This document shows, in pieces, positions 42,107 to 50,200 of a DNA stretch of 64,000 nt (position 1 is the first letter of the stretch; each line of letters opens with the position of its first letter). Below the pieces are notes generated by a model. The model was not told the origin of the DNA. It did not search any database and worked only from the letters and a program-made list of their open reading frames with translations. The DNA is taken from NCBI RefSeq assembly GCF_000472385.1, contig NZ_AWZU01000014.1, positions 62,001 through 126,000 of the forward strand, in the 5' to 3' direction. Position numbers and translations under genes: made by a program. Origin of the DNA: Bradyrhizobium sp. ARR65 (GTDB lineage Bacteria > Pseudomonadota > Alphaproteobacteria > Rhizobiales > Xanthobacteraceae).

Positions 42107-43330
42107 ATGACCGCCCAGACCGCCGCCAAAACGACCGCCGCCCCCCAGACCCCGCCTCTGCCGTCAGGCAGGCCGGAGTCGCTTGGGCTTAGTCCCGCCC
42201 GCCTCCAACGGCTTTCGGACACACTGAAGCGGGAGGTCGACAAGGGAACCATGCCCGGCGCAACCATCATGGTGGCGCGGCGCGGCCAGATCGGCTGGTT
42301 CGAGGCCGTCGGGCGCCAAAGCCCTGCCTCGCCGGCGCCCATGACCCAGGACAGCATTTTCCGTATTTTCTCCATGACCAAGCCGATCGTGTCGGTCGGC
42401 ATCATGATGCTGCTCGAGGAAGGCCACTTCCTCCTCAACGAGCCGGTCGCGAAGTTCATTCCGGAATTTGCCAGCCAGAAGGTCGGGGTCGAGAGCAACG
42501 GCAAGCTCGAGCTTGTCCCGGTCGAGCGGCCCATGACCATACAGGACCTGCTCCGGCACACCTCCGGCATCACTTACGATCACACCGGCAACAGCCTGGT
42601 GCAGCAGCTTTATAGGGAATCACGGCTGCGCAGCCGCAAGATCAGCAACGCCGAACATGCGGCCCTGGTGGCGAGCCTGCCCCTGATCTGCCAGCCCGGC
42701 ACGGAATGGAATTACAGCCGCTCGACCGACATCCTGGGCCGCATCATCGAGGTCGTCACCGGCAAGCCGCTTGGCACCTTCCTCACCGAGCGCATCCTCG
42801 CGCCGCTGCAGATGGCCGAGACCGCCTTCTTTAGCGGCGAGGTGAATGCCGGTCGCCTCGCCGAACCTTTCCCGACCGACCCCTGGAACGGCGAGAAGGT
42901 CGTGCTCTTCAACATGCTCGAGAAGCCCGCGATGGAATCCGGCGGCGGCGGATTGGTGTCGACCACCATGGACTACGCGCGCTTCTGCCAGATGCTGCTC
43001 AACGGCGGCACGCTTGATGGCACCAGGATCATCGGGCGCAAGATGCTGGAGCTGATGGCCTCCGATCATCTCGCGCCCCACGTGAAGATCCAGGGCACGC
43101 TGGTGCCGCCCGGCCACAGCTTCGGGCTCGGCTTCGCCGTGCGCACACAACCCGGCATCGCCTCTTTCCCGGGCTCGGTCGGCCAGTTTTTCTGGAGCGG
43201 CATGGCCGGCACCTTCTTCTGGATCGACCCGAAGGAAGAGCTGTTTTGCGCCTTCATGTCGCAGGCGCCGGGACAACGGGAGTACACGCGCACCCTGGTG
43301 CGGAATCTGGTGTATGCGGCGGTGGAGTGA
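42107..43330 (+). CDS. Beta-lactamase-fold serine hydrolase (class C / EstB-like)
   Basis: 407 aa from the ATG at 42107, preceded by GGGAGAG. The SxxK nucleophile motif is SMTK in FRIFSMTKPIVSVG. The second motif YxN appears as YSR (WNYSRSTDILG), and the third (HxG or KTG) as SGMAGT near WSGMAGTFFW. This pattern fits family VIII esterases and related transesterases rather than true beta-lactamases. No signal peptide is evident, so it is probably cytoplasmic. Downstream is a palindromic repeat and then convergent histidine phosphatase. Confidence 0.88.
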   Translation: MTAQTAAKTTAAPQTPPLPSGRPESLGLSPARLQRLSDTLKREVDKGTMPGATIMVARRGQIGWFEAVGRQSPASPAPMTQDSIFRIFSMTKPIVSVGIMMLLEEGHFLLNEPVAKFIPEFASQKVGVESNGKLELVPVERPMTIQDLLRHTSGITYDHTGNSLVQQLYRESRLRSRKISNAEHAALVASLPLICQPGTEWNYSRSTDILGRIIEVVTGKPLGTFLTERILAPLQMAETAFFSGEVNAGRLAEPFPTDPWNGEKVVLFNMLEKPAMESGGGGLVSTTMDYARFCQMLLNGGTLDGTRIIGRKMLELMASDHLAPHVKIQGTLVPPGHSFGLGFAVRTQPGIASFPGSVGQFFWSGMAGTFFWIDPKEELFCAFMSQAPGQREYTRTLVRNLVYAAVE

Positions 43331-43351
43331 AGCTGCGGCTACGTCAATGCT

Positions 43352-43471
43352 GTCGTCCCGGCCCAGCGCGGGGACCCATAACCACGGGCAGCCGTTCTCG
43401 CGAAGACCGACTGCCATCGAAACACTCGGATGAATTCCGCCGTATGGGCCCCGGCCTTCGCCGGGGCGACG
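43352..43471. repeat. Palindromic intergenic repeat
   Basis: Starts GTCGTCCCGGCC...GGGACCCATAACCA and ends TATGGGCCCCGGCCTTCGCC then GGGGCGAC: the two ends are inverted copies. This is a common dispersed repeat style in Bradyrhizobium/Rhodopseudomonas genomes. It lies between convergent genes and may act as a bidirectional terminator. Confidence 0.65.
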
Positions 43472-43544
43472 GAGAGATCAGCTGATCGATCCTCCCGGTT
43501 TCGGCACATACCGGTTTGTTTCCATAGGAATTCGCAACCGCCGT

Positions 43545-44294
43545 TCAGGCGAGCTTGCTTTCCGTCGTGATCTCCGGCCCCGCAGGCTGATGCATGGCCT
43601 TGTGCGAGATATCGGCGATCCAGGGCTGCTGGTTCACCATCGGCAGCCGCCAGCCACTGTGACTATCGCTCGCGAGATGATCGAGCCGCGTCACCGAGCA
43701 ATTGTCGATCGTAAAGGCCAGCCCCTTTTCGACCAGTCCGCCGAGCGCAAGGCCGATTGCGGCCTTGATGGTGCCGCCATGCGCCGCCACGATCACGTCG
43801 CGTCCCGCCTGCTCGACGTTGATGCGGTCGACCGCGGCCTTTACACGGGTATAGACGTCGAGAAAACTTTCGCCGCCCGGTGCGGGATCATCGATCGGCG
43901 CAAACCAGTAGCTGCCGACCTCGATCGGACGGCTTGCAAAGAACGCAGCGCGATTGAGCCCCTGCCATTCGCCCAAATTCTGCTCGGCGAATGCTGCTTC
44001 CTGGATCAGCAAGCTTGGCCGCGGATAGCCCGCGGCCCAGATTGCTTCCGCAGTTTGGTGAGTGCGCTTGAGATTGCTCGCGAACCAGACCGCATCGTGC
44101 GGCAGGATCTTTCCCACGGCCTCCATCACCACGCGATCGGAGGTGTCGCAACCGATGTCCTCCTGCCCATAGATGCAGCCGCCATCCTCGCGCACCGGCG
44201 CATGGCGTATCCACCACCAGCGCGTCGACACGACACCTTTCGGAACAGCATGCTGAGCGACGAAGGGTTGATCTGGCTTGGACATCTTGGACAT
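43545..44294 (-). CDS. Histidine phosphatase family protein
   Basis: 249 aa, phosphoglycerate-mutase-like fold. The phosphohistidine motif is WIRHAP (RH at 30-31); partner residues include the R in NLKRTHQTA, the Glu in ESFLDVYTR and the second His in AAHGGTIKAA. Likely a small-molecule phosphatase (alpha-ribazole-phosphatase/CobC-like family); no cobalamin genes are near, so I do not assign CobC. Divergent from the SDR gene with about 130 bp between. Confidence 0.88.
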   Translation of the reverse strand: MSKMSKPDQPFVAQHAVPKGVVSTRWWWIRHAPVREDGGCIYGQEDIGCDTSDRVVMEAVGKILPHDAVWFASNLKRTHQTAEAIWAAGYPRPSLLIQEAAFAEQNLGEWQGLNRAAFFASRPIEVGSYWFAPIDDPAPGGESFLDVYTRVKAAVDRINVEQAGRDVIVAAHGGTIKAAIGLALGGLVEKGLAFTIDNCSVTRLDHLASDSHSGWRLPMVNQQPWIADISHKAMHQPAGPEITTESKLA

Positions 44295-44427
44295 GATGAA
44301 GGACCTTCCCTACTCTTTGCTGTCGCTGTACGTGAGAGCACGCATGGTCTCAAGTGACATCGGCGTTTGAAAATCTGTTTGAAATTCCGCCCAGCGGCAA
44401 GCGGGCGGAAGATAAAGGGAGAAGCGC

Positions 44428-45213
44428 ATGGGCCGCCTCGAAGGCAAATCCGTCATCATCACCGGCGCCGGAAGCGGGATCGGCCGTGCGGCAACGCTGC
44501 TGTTCGCAACGGAAGGTGCCAGATTGATCGCGGTCGACCGCAGTGATGGCGTCAATGAGAGCGTGAGCGATGTGAAGAAAGCGGGCGGCACGGCCGAAGC
44601 CGTGATGGCGGATGCGGGATCGGAAAAGGATGTGATCGCCTTCATCGACAGGGCACTTAAGGCTTACGGCAAGCTCGATGCGATCTGGGCCAATGCCGGC
44701 ATCAGCGGCGGGCTGGTGCCGCTCGCCGATCAGACGGTGGAACATTGGCAGGAAATCCTGCGCGTCAACCTGATCGGCCCGTTCCTGGCCGTCAAACACT
44801 CCATTCCGCACATGACGAAGCAGGGTTATGGCTCGATCGTCTGCACCGCGTCCGTGGCGGGCCTGAAAGCCGGCGCCAGCGGTCACCCCTACGCAGCGAG
44901 CAAGGCCGGCGTGATCAGCCTGGTGCAGACCACCGCCTATTCGCTCTCCGGCACCGGCGTTCGCATCAATGCGGTCTGTCCGGGCTTGATCGAAACCGGC
45001 ATGACCAAGCCGGTGTTCGACCGCGCCAAGGAGCGCGGCACCACCGACAAGATCGGACAACTCAATCCACTGAAGCGCGCCGGCCAGCCGCACGAGATCG
45101 CGGCCATGGGCCTGTTCCTGGCGAGCGATGAGGCGTCCTACGTCAATGGCCAGGCGCTCCCGGTGGATGGCGGCTTGACCGCGTCGATGCCGTATACGGG
45201 CAAGCCGGTTTGA
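44428..45213 (+). CDS. Short-chain dehydrogenase/reductase
   Basis: 261 aa classical SDR. Cofactor motif TGAGSGIG (12-19), NAG motif (WANAGISGG), catalytic Ser in CTASVAG and YAASK as YxxxK. An Asp after strand 2 (AVDRSD) suggests NAD preference. GGGAGAAG precedes the ATG. Substrate unknown. The C-terminal PVDGGLTASMP is typical. Confidence 0.93.
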   Translation: MGRLEGKSVIITGAGSGIGRAATLLFATEGARLIAVDRSDGVNESVSDVKKAGGTAEAVMADAGSEKDVIAFIDRALKAYGKLDAIWANAGISGGLVPLADQTVEHWQEILRVNLIGPFLAVKHSIPHMTKQGYGSIVCTASVAGLKAGASGHPYAASKAGVISLVQTTAYSLSGTGVRINAVCPGLIETGMTKPVFDRAKERGTTDKIGQLNPLKRAGQPHEIAAMGLFLASDEASYVNGQALPVDGGLTASMPYTGKPV

Positions 45214-45222
45214 GGCTTCGTT

Positions 45223-45354
45223 CCTTCTCCCCGCTCGCGGGGAGAAGGTTAGGATGAGGGGGGTCTCCACGGACCGAGTTCGCGGAGAGCCCCCCTCACC
45301 GCAACGCATCTTTCGATGCGATGCGGCCTCTCCCTGCAAGCGGGGCGAGGTGAT
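45223..45354. repeat. Palindromic intergenic repeat (CTCGCGGGGAGAAGG type)
   Basis: Begins TTCTCCCCGCTCGCGGGGAG and closes CTCTCCCTGCAAGCGGGGCG then AGGTGA, with internal GGGGGGTCTCC / GGAGAGCCCCCC arms. A partial relative lies at 50894-50945. Typical of multi-copy rhizobial intergenic repeats; immediately follows the SDR gene. Confidence 0.6.
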
Positions 45355-45429
45355 CCGGAATCGCGGAAGCTGCGTTGTTGTTCAATTCTCAACTACAAAC
45401 AAGATGTGAGCCCGCGTTCTCGCGGCGGC

Positions 45430-45870
45430 TTTCGCCAGAGTTTTGCATCATCCTTGTCCCTCAAAAAATAGAGGGCGCAGGAAAGACCGGGTGTTCGCCA
45501 CACCCATGGCCCCGTGTGCAAAAAATTGCGCAAAAGCGCACACGGGTGGTAACCACAGGTAGGCGGAATCACTCCGGCCTCCCCTGCGCAGTGGTTTGCG
45601 GCTTACTTCGTGCTCTCCTCGGTGAACCGAGCTTGATTGCCACCTTCGCCGACGCGATGCGTCAGCATCGTCGCCAACTTGACGCCTGCATTGGCGCGCC
45701 AGGACCACACGACTTGGCCGCCCGCGCTTGTGCCGCTCGTCAGTCAACACCTTGGCGTCCACCGCATCCCGCACTCAACGTCCGTGACGACGTGTACGCC
45801 CCTTGTATCCGAAAGATCTGTCAGAATGCGCGGACGGGCGGTTCTCACAAAACCGCCCGTCACTGGAACT
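45430..45870. repeat. Member of a long dispersed repeat with pseudo-ORFs
   Basis: On the plus strand the frame containing GAGKTGCSPHPWPRVQK, VTTGRRNHSGLPCAVVC and PRPP/WRPPHPALNVRDD matches, by recognition, the spurious 'hypothetical proteins' annotated hundreds of times in Bradyrhizobium-type genomes. The repetition is at DNA level, and the frames on either strand should not be called as genes. Its right end carries the hairpin ACGGGCGGTT/AACCGCCCGT (45834-45860). Confidence 0.55.
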
Positions 45871-45990
45871 GAGCCCGTTACGCCCCAAAGGCGCGCAGCC
45901 TGTGATCAGAGCGAGGGACAGCTCCGATGTCTTCCTCAACCCGAATAGTTGCAAGGGCTTCGAGCCCGCATCGATCAAGGAAGGGAGTGG

Positions 45991-46959
45991 ATGATGACAC
46001 AAATCGAACGCGTTGTCGTCGGCATTGATGTCGCCAAAGACAAGGTTGATGCCTGCATTCGCAGCCTCGCATTGCGGCAGACGTTCCAAAACACCGCACA
46101 AGGTCATCGCAAACTGGTTGCCTGGCTTGGCAAGCACGGCGTGGGTCAGGCAGTAATGGAGGCAAGTGGCGGCTATGAGCGTGAATGGCGCGAGACGCTG
46201 TGCAAGGCCAGCATCGAGGTGCGGATTGTCGACCCCAAGCGGGTCCGCAGCTTTGCTCTGTCGGCCGGACGTTTGGCCAAGAACGATCCGATCGACGCGC
46301 AGATGATCGCCTGGTTCGCCGAGACATTCAGACAAGCGCCGGTCCAAGTCCATGATGCCGCGCGTGAGGAACTCGCGGCACTGACGAAAGCGCGCAAGGC
46401 CTTAGTCGATCTCCAGACCCGCTTGCAGGCTCAGAACGAGCATGCAGCACCAAAGCTGGCCCGGAAAGCTTATGCGCGTGTGTTAAAGAGTATCGGCGCC
46501 GAAATCGACGAGCTCGAGACCATCATCTCCGCCAGGGTCAAGGCCACACCGGCTTTTGCCGAGCGTGCCGAGATCATCGAGAGTGTTCCGGGCCTTGCCC
46601 GAGTGAGCTCCGCAGCTCTCATTGCGGGGATGTCCGAGCTCGGACAGGTCAGCGACGAGGTCGCCGCGGCCTTGATCGGCGCGGCTCCCTATGACGATGA
46701 CAGCGGCAAGCGGCGCGGTGAGCGTCATATCAAGGGCGGGCGCCGCTGGGTGCGAAACGCGATCTACATGCCCTGTGTCAGCGCAGCCACCCAGCACAAC
46801 CCGGTGATCAAGGCCTATTATCAACGCCTGATTGCCAAGGGCAAGCCGCCGAAGGTTGCCTTCATCGCCTGCATGCGCAAGCTGATGGTCATCCTCAACA
46901 CAATGCTCGCACGCGGCGAAAAATGGAATCCCAGCCGCTACGCACCACCCGTGAACTGA
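45991..46959 (+). CDS. IS110-family transposase (DEDD recombinase)
   Basis: 322 aa from the ATG at 45991, preceded by AAGGGAG. The N-terminal RuvC-like DEDD domain shows VVGIDVAKDKVDA, MEASGGYE and AKNDPIDAQM; the C-terminal transposase_20 domain shows SVPGLARVSSAALIAGM and APYDDDSGKRRGERHIKGGR, with the Ser in DDDSG as probable nucleophile. All expected motifs are intact and there are no stops, so it may be active. Members of this family use an element-encoded bridge RNA to pair target and donor DNA. Confidence 0.92.
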   Translation: MMTQIERVVVGIDVAKDKVDACIRSLALRQTFQNTAQGHRKLVAWLGKHGVGQAVMEASGGYEREWRETLCKASIEVRIVDPKRVRSFALSAGRLAKNDPIDAQMIAWFAETFRQAPVQVHDAAREELAALTKARKALVDLQTRLQAQNEHAAPKLARKAYARVLKSIGAEIDELETIISARVKATPAFAERAEIIESVPGLARVSSAALIAGMSELGQVSDEVAAALIGAAPYDDDSGKRRGERHIKGGRRWVRNAIYMPCVSAATQHNPVIKAYYQRLIAKGKPPKVAFIACMRKLMVILNTMLARGEKWNPSRYAPPVN

Positions 46960-47086
46960 CCGAGCGTCTTACCGCGCTCGGTCCCTGACCGAGCCATGCT
47001 AAGCCCAAAGTCCGGTGAGCGGACGGGGTCAAGGCCGTCAGCCGCCGAAGGCGGTGGCGCGTCCCGCGCCAGCCTTGAGGCCGGCC
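46958..47086 (+). ncRNA. Candidate bridge RNA of the IS110-family element
   Basis: Directly after the transposase stop there is a 9-bp hairpin (GACCGAGCG 46958-46966 with CGCTCGGTC 46975-46983). Further on, a 7-bp stem TCAAGGC (47029-47035) / GCCTTGA (47072-47078) encloses two hairpins: GCCGCC...GGCGGT (47041-47055) and GGCGCG/CGCGCC (47056-47070). In the IS1111 subgroup the bridge RNA comes from the 3' end. Structure is visible; function and exact ends are inferred. Confidence 0.4.
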
Positions 47087-47098
47087 GATCACAGGGCT

Positions 47099-47360
47099 AC
47101 TCACAGCATGGGACGCGAAGAGGATGCGACTGATTTGGTCCAATCGCAAAGCGATTTATTTTCGCAGGCACATCTTGAACAGACGGATCAGCTTGAAGCG
47201 CTTTGTGAAATTGGTTTTTCCGCGCACGCGATTTCAGCGGCTGAAACTGGCGGAGTTCCTGCAGTAGCAGGCGGCGGCGCGCGGGACCGCGCTGCGGGTT
47301 CGAAGGATGCGGTTGAGCGGCAGCGAAACCCATCAGAACCATCACAGAGCTCGGCACCGT
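47099..47360. other. Region between the IS and the double hairpin
   Basis: About 260 bp without a recognisable gene; short frames only. Part of it may still belong to the insertion sequence if its right end lies further out. Confidence 0.35.
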
Positions 47361-47428
47361 GATGGGTTTCACTTCGTTCAACCCATCCTGTTTCTGAATA
47401 CTGCATTCCCCGCTTTCGCGGGGAATGA
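47361..47428. repeat. Double-hairpin intergenic repeat
   Basis: GATGGGTT...AACCCATC (47361-47387) followed by ATTCCCCGC/GCGGGGAAT (47405-47426). Both are typical dispersed palindromes of this group. They lie just past the stop of the minus-strand kinase gene and could serve as its terminator. Confidence 0.55.
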
Positions 47429-47453
47429 CACCGAATATGTTCGGCGATTTGCG

Positions 47454-48512
47454 CTAAACCGCTCCCGCTTTCTGCGCGTAAGCCCATGATGCCTTCGCGA
47501 GCGGCACGGTGCGCTTGGCGGATTCGATGGCCTTCGCGTTCGCGGCGGTGCCGTCGCGAATACGGCCCGCGATTCCTTGCGTGATGCCGGCGAGGCGGAA
47601 GAGATTGTAAGAAAAATACCAGTTGAGATCAGGCAGCGCGGTGCCGGTGTAATTGCAATAGATCTGCGCCGCCTCTTCCATCGTCGGGATGTTGAGCGCC
47701 TTGAGATCGACGCCATCCAGGCCCGGCATGATCCATTGCATCAAGAGATAGGTGAAATCCGCCATGGGATCGCCGAGCGTCGACAGTTCCCAGTCCAGCA
47801 CTGCGATCACGCGTGGCTCGGTCGGATGGAAGATCATATTGTCCAGGCGATAGTCGCCGTGGACGATGGAGACGCGCTTCTGCTCAGGCAACGTCTTTGG
47901 CAACCACTCGATCAGCTTTTCGACTTCCGGAATGTGTTGCGTTTCAGATGCCCGATATTGCTTGGTCCAGCGGTCGACCTGGCGCGCGAAATAGTTTCCC
48001 GGCTTGCCGAAGTCGGAAAGGCCGATCCTTTCGGGATCGTACATGTGCAGCTTTGCGAGCGTCTCGATCTTGCTCTTGAAGATTTTCGGCCGCAGCTCCG
48101 CCGGCTGGCTCGGCAGCGTGGGGTCCCAGAACACCCGGCCCTCTTCCATCGACATGATGTAGAAGGCCGCCCCGATCACAGCCTCGTCGGTGCAGAGCGC
48201 ATAGGCATGCGCGACCGGAAAACCTTGGCTTCCGAGCGCGGAGATCACCCGGAACTCGCGGTCCACCGCATGCGCCGAGGGCAGCAATTTGCCGAACGGT
48301 TTGCGCCGCATCACATAGGAGCGACCAGGCGTGTCGAGCCGGTAAGTCGGGTTGGACTGGCCGCCTTTGAACTGCAGCACGGTCAGCGGGCCGGCATAGC
48401 CCTCGACGTTCTCGCGCATCCAGGCATCGAGATTTGCTTCGTTGATGCGATGCCGCTCCTCGACGGGCCTCGTGCCCGAGAACTCCTCGTCCTTTCTGAC
48501 GCTGTCGGCCAA
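47454..48512 (-). CDS. Aminoglycoside-phosphotransferase-fold kinase (ACAD10/11-like)
   Basis: 352 aa of the APH/choline-kinase fold. The Brenner-type motif HGDYRLDNMIFHP holds the catalytic Asp and Asn, and VLDWELSTLGDP provides the metal-binding Asp. The N-terminal GGQSNPTYRLDT and VMRRKP supply the nucleotide loop and Lys. This subfamily is usually linked to acyl-CoA dehydrogenases and in some organisms phosphorylates 4-hydroxy fatty acids (as in ACAD11). Here it lies immediately downstream of an acyl-CoA dehydrogenase on the same strand, 139 bp apart, with a palindromic repeat between them. Confidence 0.87.
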   Translation of the reverse strand: MADSVRKDEEFSGTRPVEERHRINEANLDAWMRENVEGYAGPLTVLQFKGGQSNPTYRLDTPGRSYVMRRKPFGKLLPSAHAVDREFRVISALGSQGFPVAHAYALCTDEAVIGAAFYIMSMEEGRVFWDPTLPSQPAELRPKIFKSKIETLAKLHMYDPERIGLSDFGKPGNYFARQVDRWTKQYRASETQHIPEVEKLIEWLPKTLPEQKRVSIVHGDYRLDNMIFHPTEPRVIAVLDWELSTLGDPMADFTYLLMQWIMPGLDGVDLKALNIPTMEEAAQIYCNYTGTALPDLNWYFSYNLFRLAGITQGIAGRIRDGTAANAKAIESAKRTVPLAKASWAYAQKAGAV

Positions 48513-48540
48513 GGCGACGCTCCCTTAAGTCTTCTTATCC

Positions 48541-48622
48541 GTCATTCCGGGACGCGCGCGTCAGCGAGCGAACCGGAATCTCGAGATTCCGGGTTCGCCT
48601 CTTCGAGGCGCCCCGGAATGAC
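48541..48622. repeat. Palindromic intergenic repeat (GTCATTCCGGG type), copy 1
   Basis: GTCATTCCGGG at one end and CCCCGGAATGAC at the other, with an inner AACCGGAATCTCGAGATTCC then GGGTT palindrome. A second copy lies at 50078-50170, so the two flank the acyl-CoA dehydrogenase gene. Confidence 0.75.
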
Positions 48623-48651
48623 GACCGGGAGCGCCTCTTGGTGCTCCCTAT

Positions 48652-49887
48652 TTACTTCACTGGAGCGTTTGCATACTTCCGAAGTTCAAGTCTGGCAATG
48701 GCGCGGCAGTGGACTTCATCGGGGCCATCCGCCAGGCGCATGGTGCGCATGGAGGCATAGTCACGGGCGAGCCCGGCCTCGTCGGACACGCCGGCGCCGC
48801 CGAAGGCCTGGATTGCCTGATCGATGATCTTCAGCGCCATCCGGGGTGCGGCGACCTTGATCATCGCGATCTCGAGCTGCGCGGTCTTGTTGCCGACCTT
48901 GTCCATCATGTCGGCAGCCTTCAGACACAGCAGCCGGTTCATCTCGATGTCGATGCGGGCTTCCGCGATGCGCTGCTCCCACACCGAGTGCTCGATGATC
49001 TTCTTGCCGAAGGCGACGCGGGAGTTGAGCCGCTTCACCATCTTTTCCAGCGCCTCTTCGGCCTTGCCGATCGTGCGCATGCAGTGATGGATGCGGCCGG
49101 GGCCGAGCCTTCCTTGCGCGATCTCGAAGCCGCGACCTTCGCCGAGCAGAAGGTTGCTGACGGGCACGCGAACGTTCTCCAGCAGCACCTGACCGTGGCC
49201 GTGCGGTGCATCATCGAAGCCGAACACCGGAAGCATTTTTTCGATCTTGATGCCGGGGCTGTCCAGCGGCACCAGGATCTGCGATTGCTGCTGATGGCGC
49301 GGGGCTTTGGGGTCGGTCTTGCCCATCACGATCGCGATCTTGCACCGTGGATCGCCGACGCCGGATGACCACCACTTGCGGCCGTTGATCACGTAGTGAT
49401 CGCCGTCACGTTCGATGCGGGTTTCGATGTTGGTGGCATCGGACGAGGCCACCGCCGGCTCCGTCATCAGGAAGGCGGAGCGGATCTCGCCGTTCATGAG
49501 CGGCTTGAGCCATTGCCGCTTCTGCTCCTTTGTGCCGTAGCGGATCAGCACTTCCATGTTGCCGGTATCCGGCGCCGAGCAATTGAAGACTTCCGAGGCC
49601 CAGCCGATGTGGCCCATCTCTTCGGCGAGAGGCGCGTATTCCAGGTTGGTCAATCCCGCACCGCGAAACTCGTCATCCTCATGGGAGGACGGCGGCAGGA
49701 ACATGTTCCACAGACCTTCGTCCCGCGCCTTCTTCTTCAGATCCTCAAGCACCGGGATCACCTTCCAGCGATCACCCTCGGCGTCCTGCTGCTTGTAGAT
49801 GGGAACGGCCGGACGGACGTGCTTGGTCATGAACGACTGCACCCGGTCGAGCCATTCCTTCTGCTTCGCCGACATCGTGAAATCCAT
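48652..49887 (-). CDS. Acyl-CoA dehydrogenase
   Basis: 411 aa flavoprotein that introduces an alpha,beta double bond into an acyl-CoA. N-terminal helical domain, central beta domain (FLMTEPAVASSDATNIETRI, the FAD-contact segment) and C-terminal helical domain (QAIQAFGGAGVSDE with the C-terminal FAD-binding GGxG). The start at 49887 (MDFTMSAKQKEWLDRVQSFM) has AGAGGAG upstream; a longer frame is not supported. Chain-length preference unknown. Downstream on the same strand is the kinase-like gene; a TetR gene is divergent. Confidence 0.93.
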   Translation of the reverse strand: MDFTMSAKQKEWLDRVQSFMTKHVRPAVPIYKQQDAEGDRWKVIPVLEDLKKKARDEGLWNMFLPPSSHEDDEFRGAGLTNLEYAPLAEEMGHIGWASEVFNCSAPDTGNMEVLIRYGTKEQKRQWLKPLMNGEIRSAFLMTEPAVASSDATNIETRIERDGDHYVINGRKWWSSGVGDPRCKIAIVMGKTDPKAPRHQQQSQILVPLDSPGIKIEKMLPVFGFDDAPHGHGQVLLENVRVPVSNLLLGEGRGFEIAQGRLGPGRIHHCMRTIGKAEEALEKMVKRLNSRVAFGKKIIEHSVWEQRIAEARIDIEMNRLLCLKAADMMDKVGNKTAQLEIAMIKVAAPRMALKIIDQAIQAFGGAGVSDEAGLARDYASMRTMRLADGPDEVHCRAIARLELRKYANAPVK

Positions 49888-50033
49888 GGGACGCTCCTCT
49901 CTTAAAGACTTGGGCCGCACTCTGCCACGCCACAAGAGCCTCTTTGGGGCTCGCTTCGCAACCTGCGCAGCGTCGAGCCGGCATGCCGTCGCGCGGAATG
50001 CGCGCATTGACAAAACCGGGTCTCAAACGATAG

Positions 50034-50053
50034 TTTCATACAAATGTTTGAAA
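50034..50053. promoter_or_regulatory. Candidate TetR operator
   Basis: TTTCA and TGAAA separated by 10 bp, lying between the divergent acyl-CoA dehydrogenase and TetR genes, with a wider CAAAC...GTTTG dyad overlapping. An AT-rich patch in a GC-rich spacer. Suits binding by the adjacent regulator. Confidence 0.35.
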
Positions 50054-50077
50054 TGCAACTGTGTACGCTTGGCCCCT

Positions 50078-50170
50078 GTCATTCCGGGGCGCGCGTCAGC
50101 GCGAACCCGGAATCTCGCGCCACAACCTCTGGATTCCGGGTTTGACGCTGGCGCGTCGCTCCGGAATGAC
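50078..50170. repeat. Palindromic intergenic repeat (GTCATTCCGGG type), copy 2
   Basis: Same family as 48541-48622: GTCATTCCGGGGCGCGCG at the left, ...GCTCCGGAATGAC at the right, with AACCCGGAATCTC / GGATTCCGGGTT inside. It lies just upstream of the TetR start. Confidence 0.75.
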
Positions 50171-50200
50171 GAAAACAGAAGCATCGCACGGGATCGAAAC

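Larger units (their letters stand above)
45897..47098 (+). mobile_element. IS110-family (IS1111-like) insertion sequence, approximate limits
   Basis: Limits are set by an imperfect inverted repeat: AGCCTGTGATC (45897-45907) and its inverse GATCACAGGGCT (47087-47098), differing by one C. About 1.2 kb, the normal size. The transposase fills most of it and the 3' flank (46958-47086) is strongly structured. Subterminal inverted repeats and a structured 3' flank point to the IS1111 subgroup. No target duplication is expected. True ends may lie some bases outside the repeats. Confidence 0.55.

Noticed and set aside
45375..45872. 165-aa plus-strand and 108-aa minus-strand frames before the IS element
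   Set aside because: Both lie in a dispersed repeat that is widely mis-annotated as protein; treated as a repeat.
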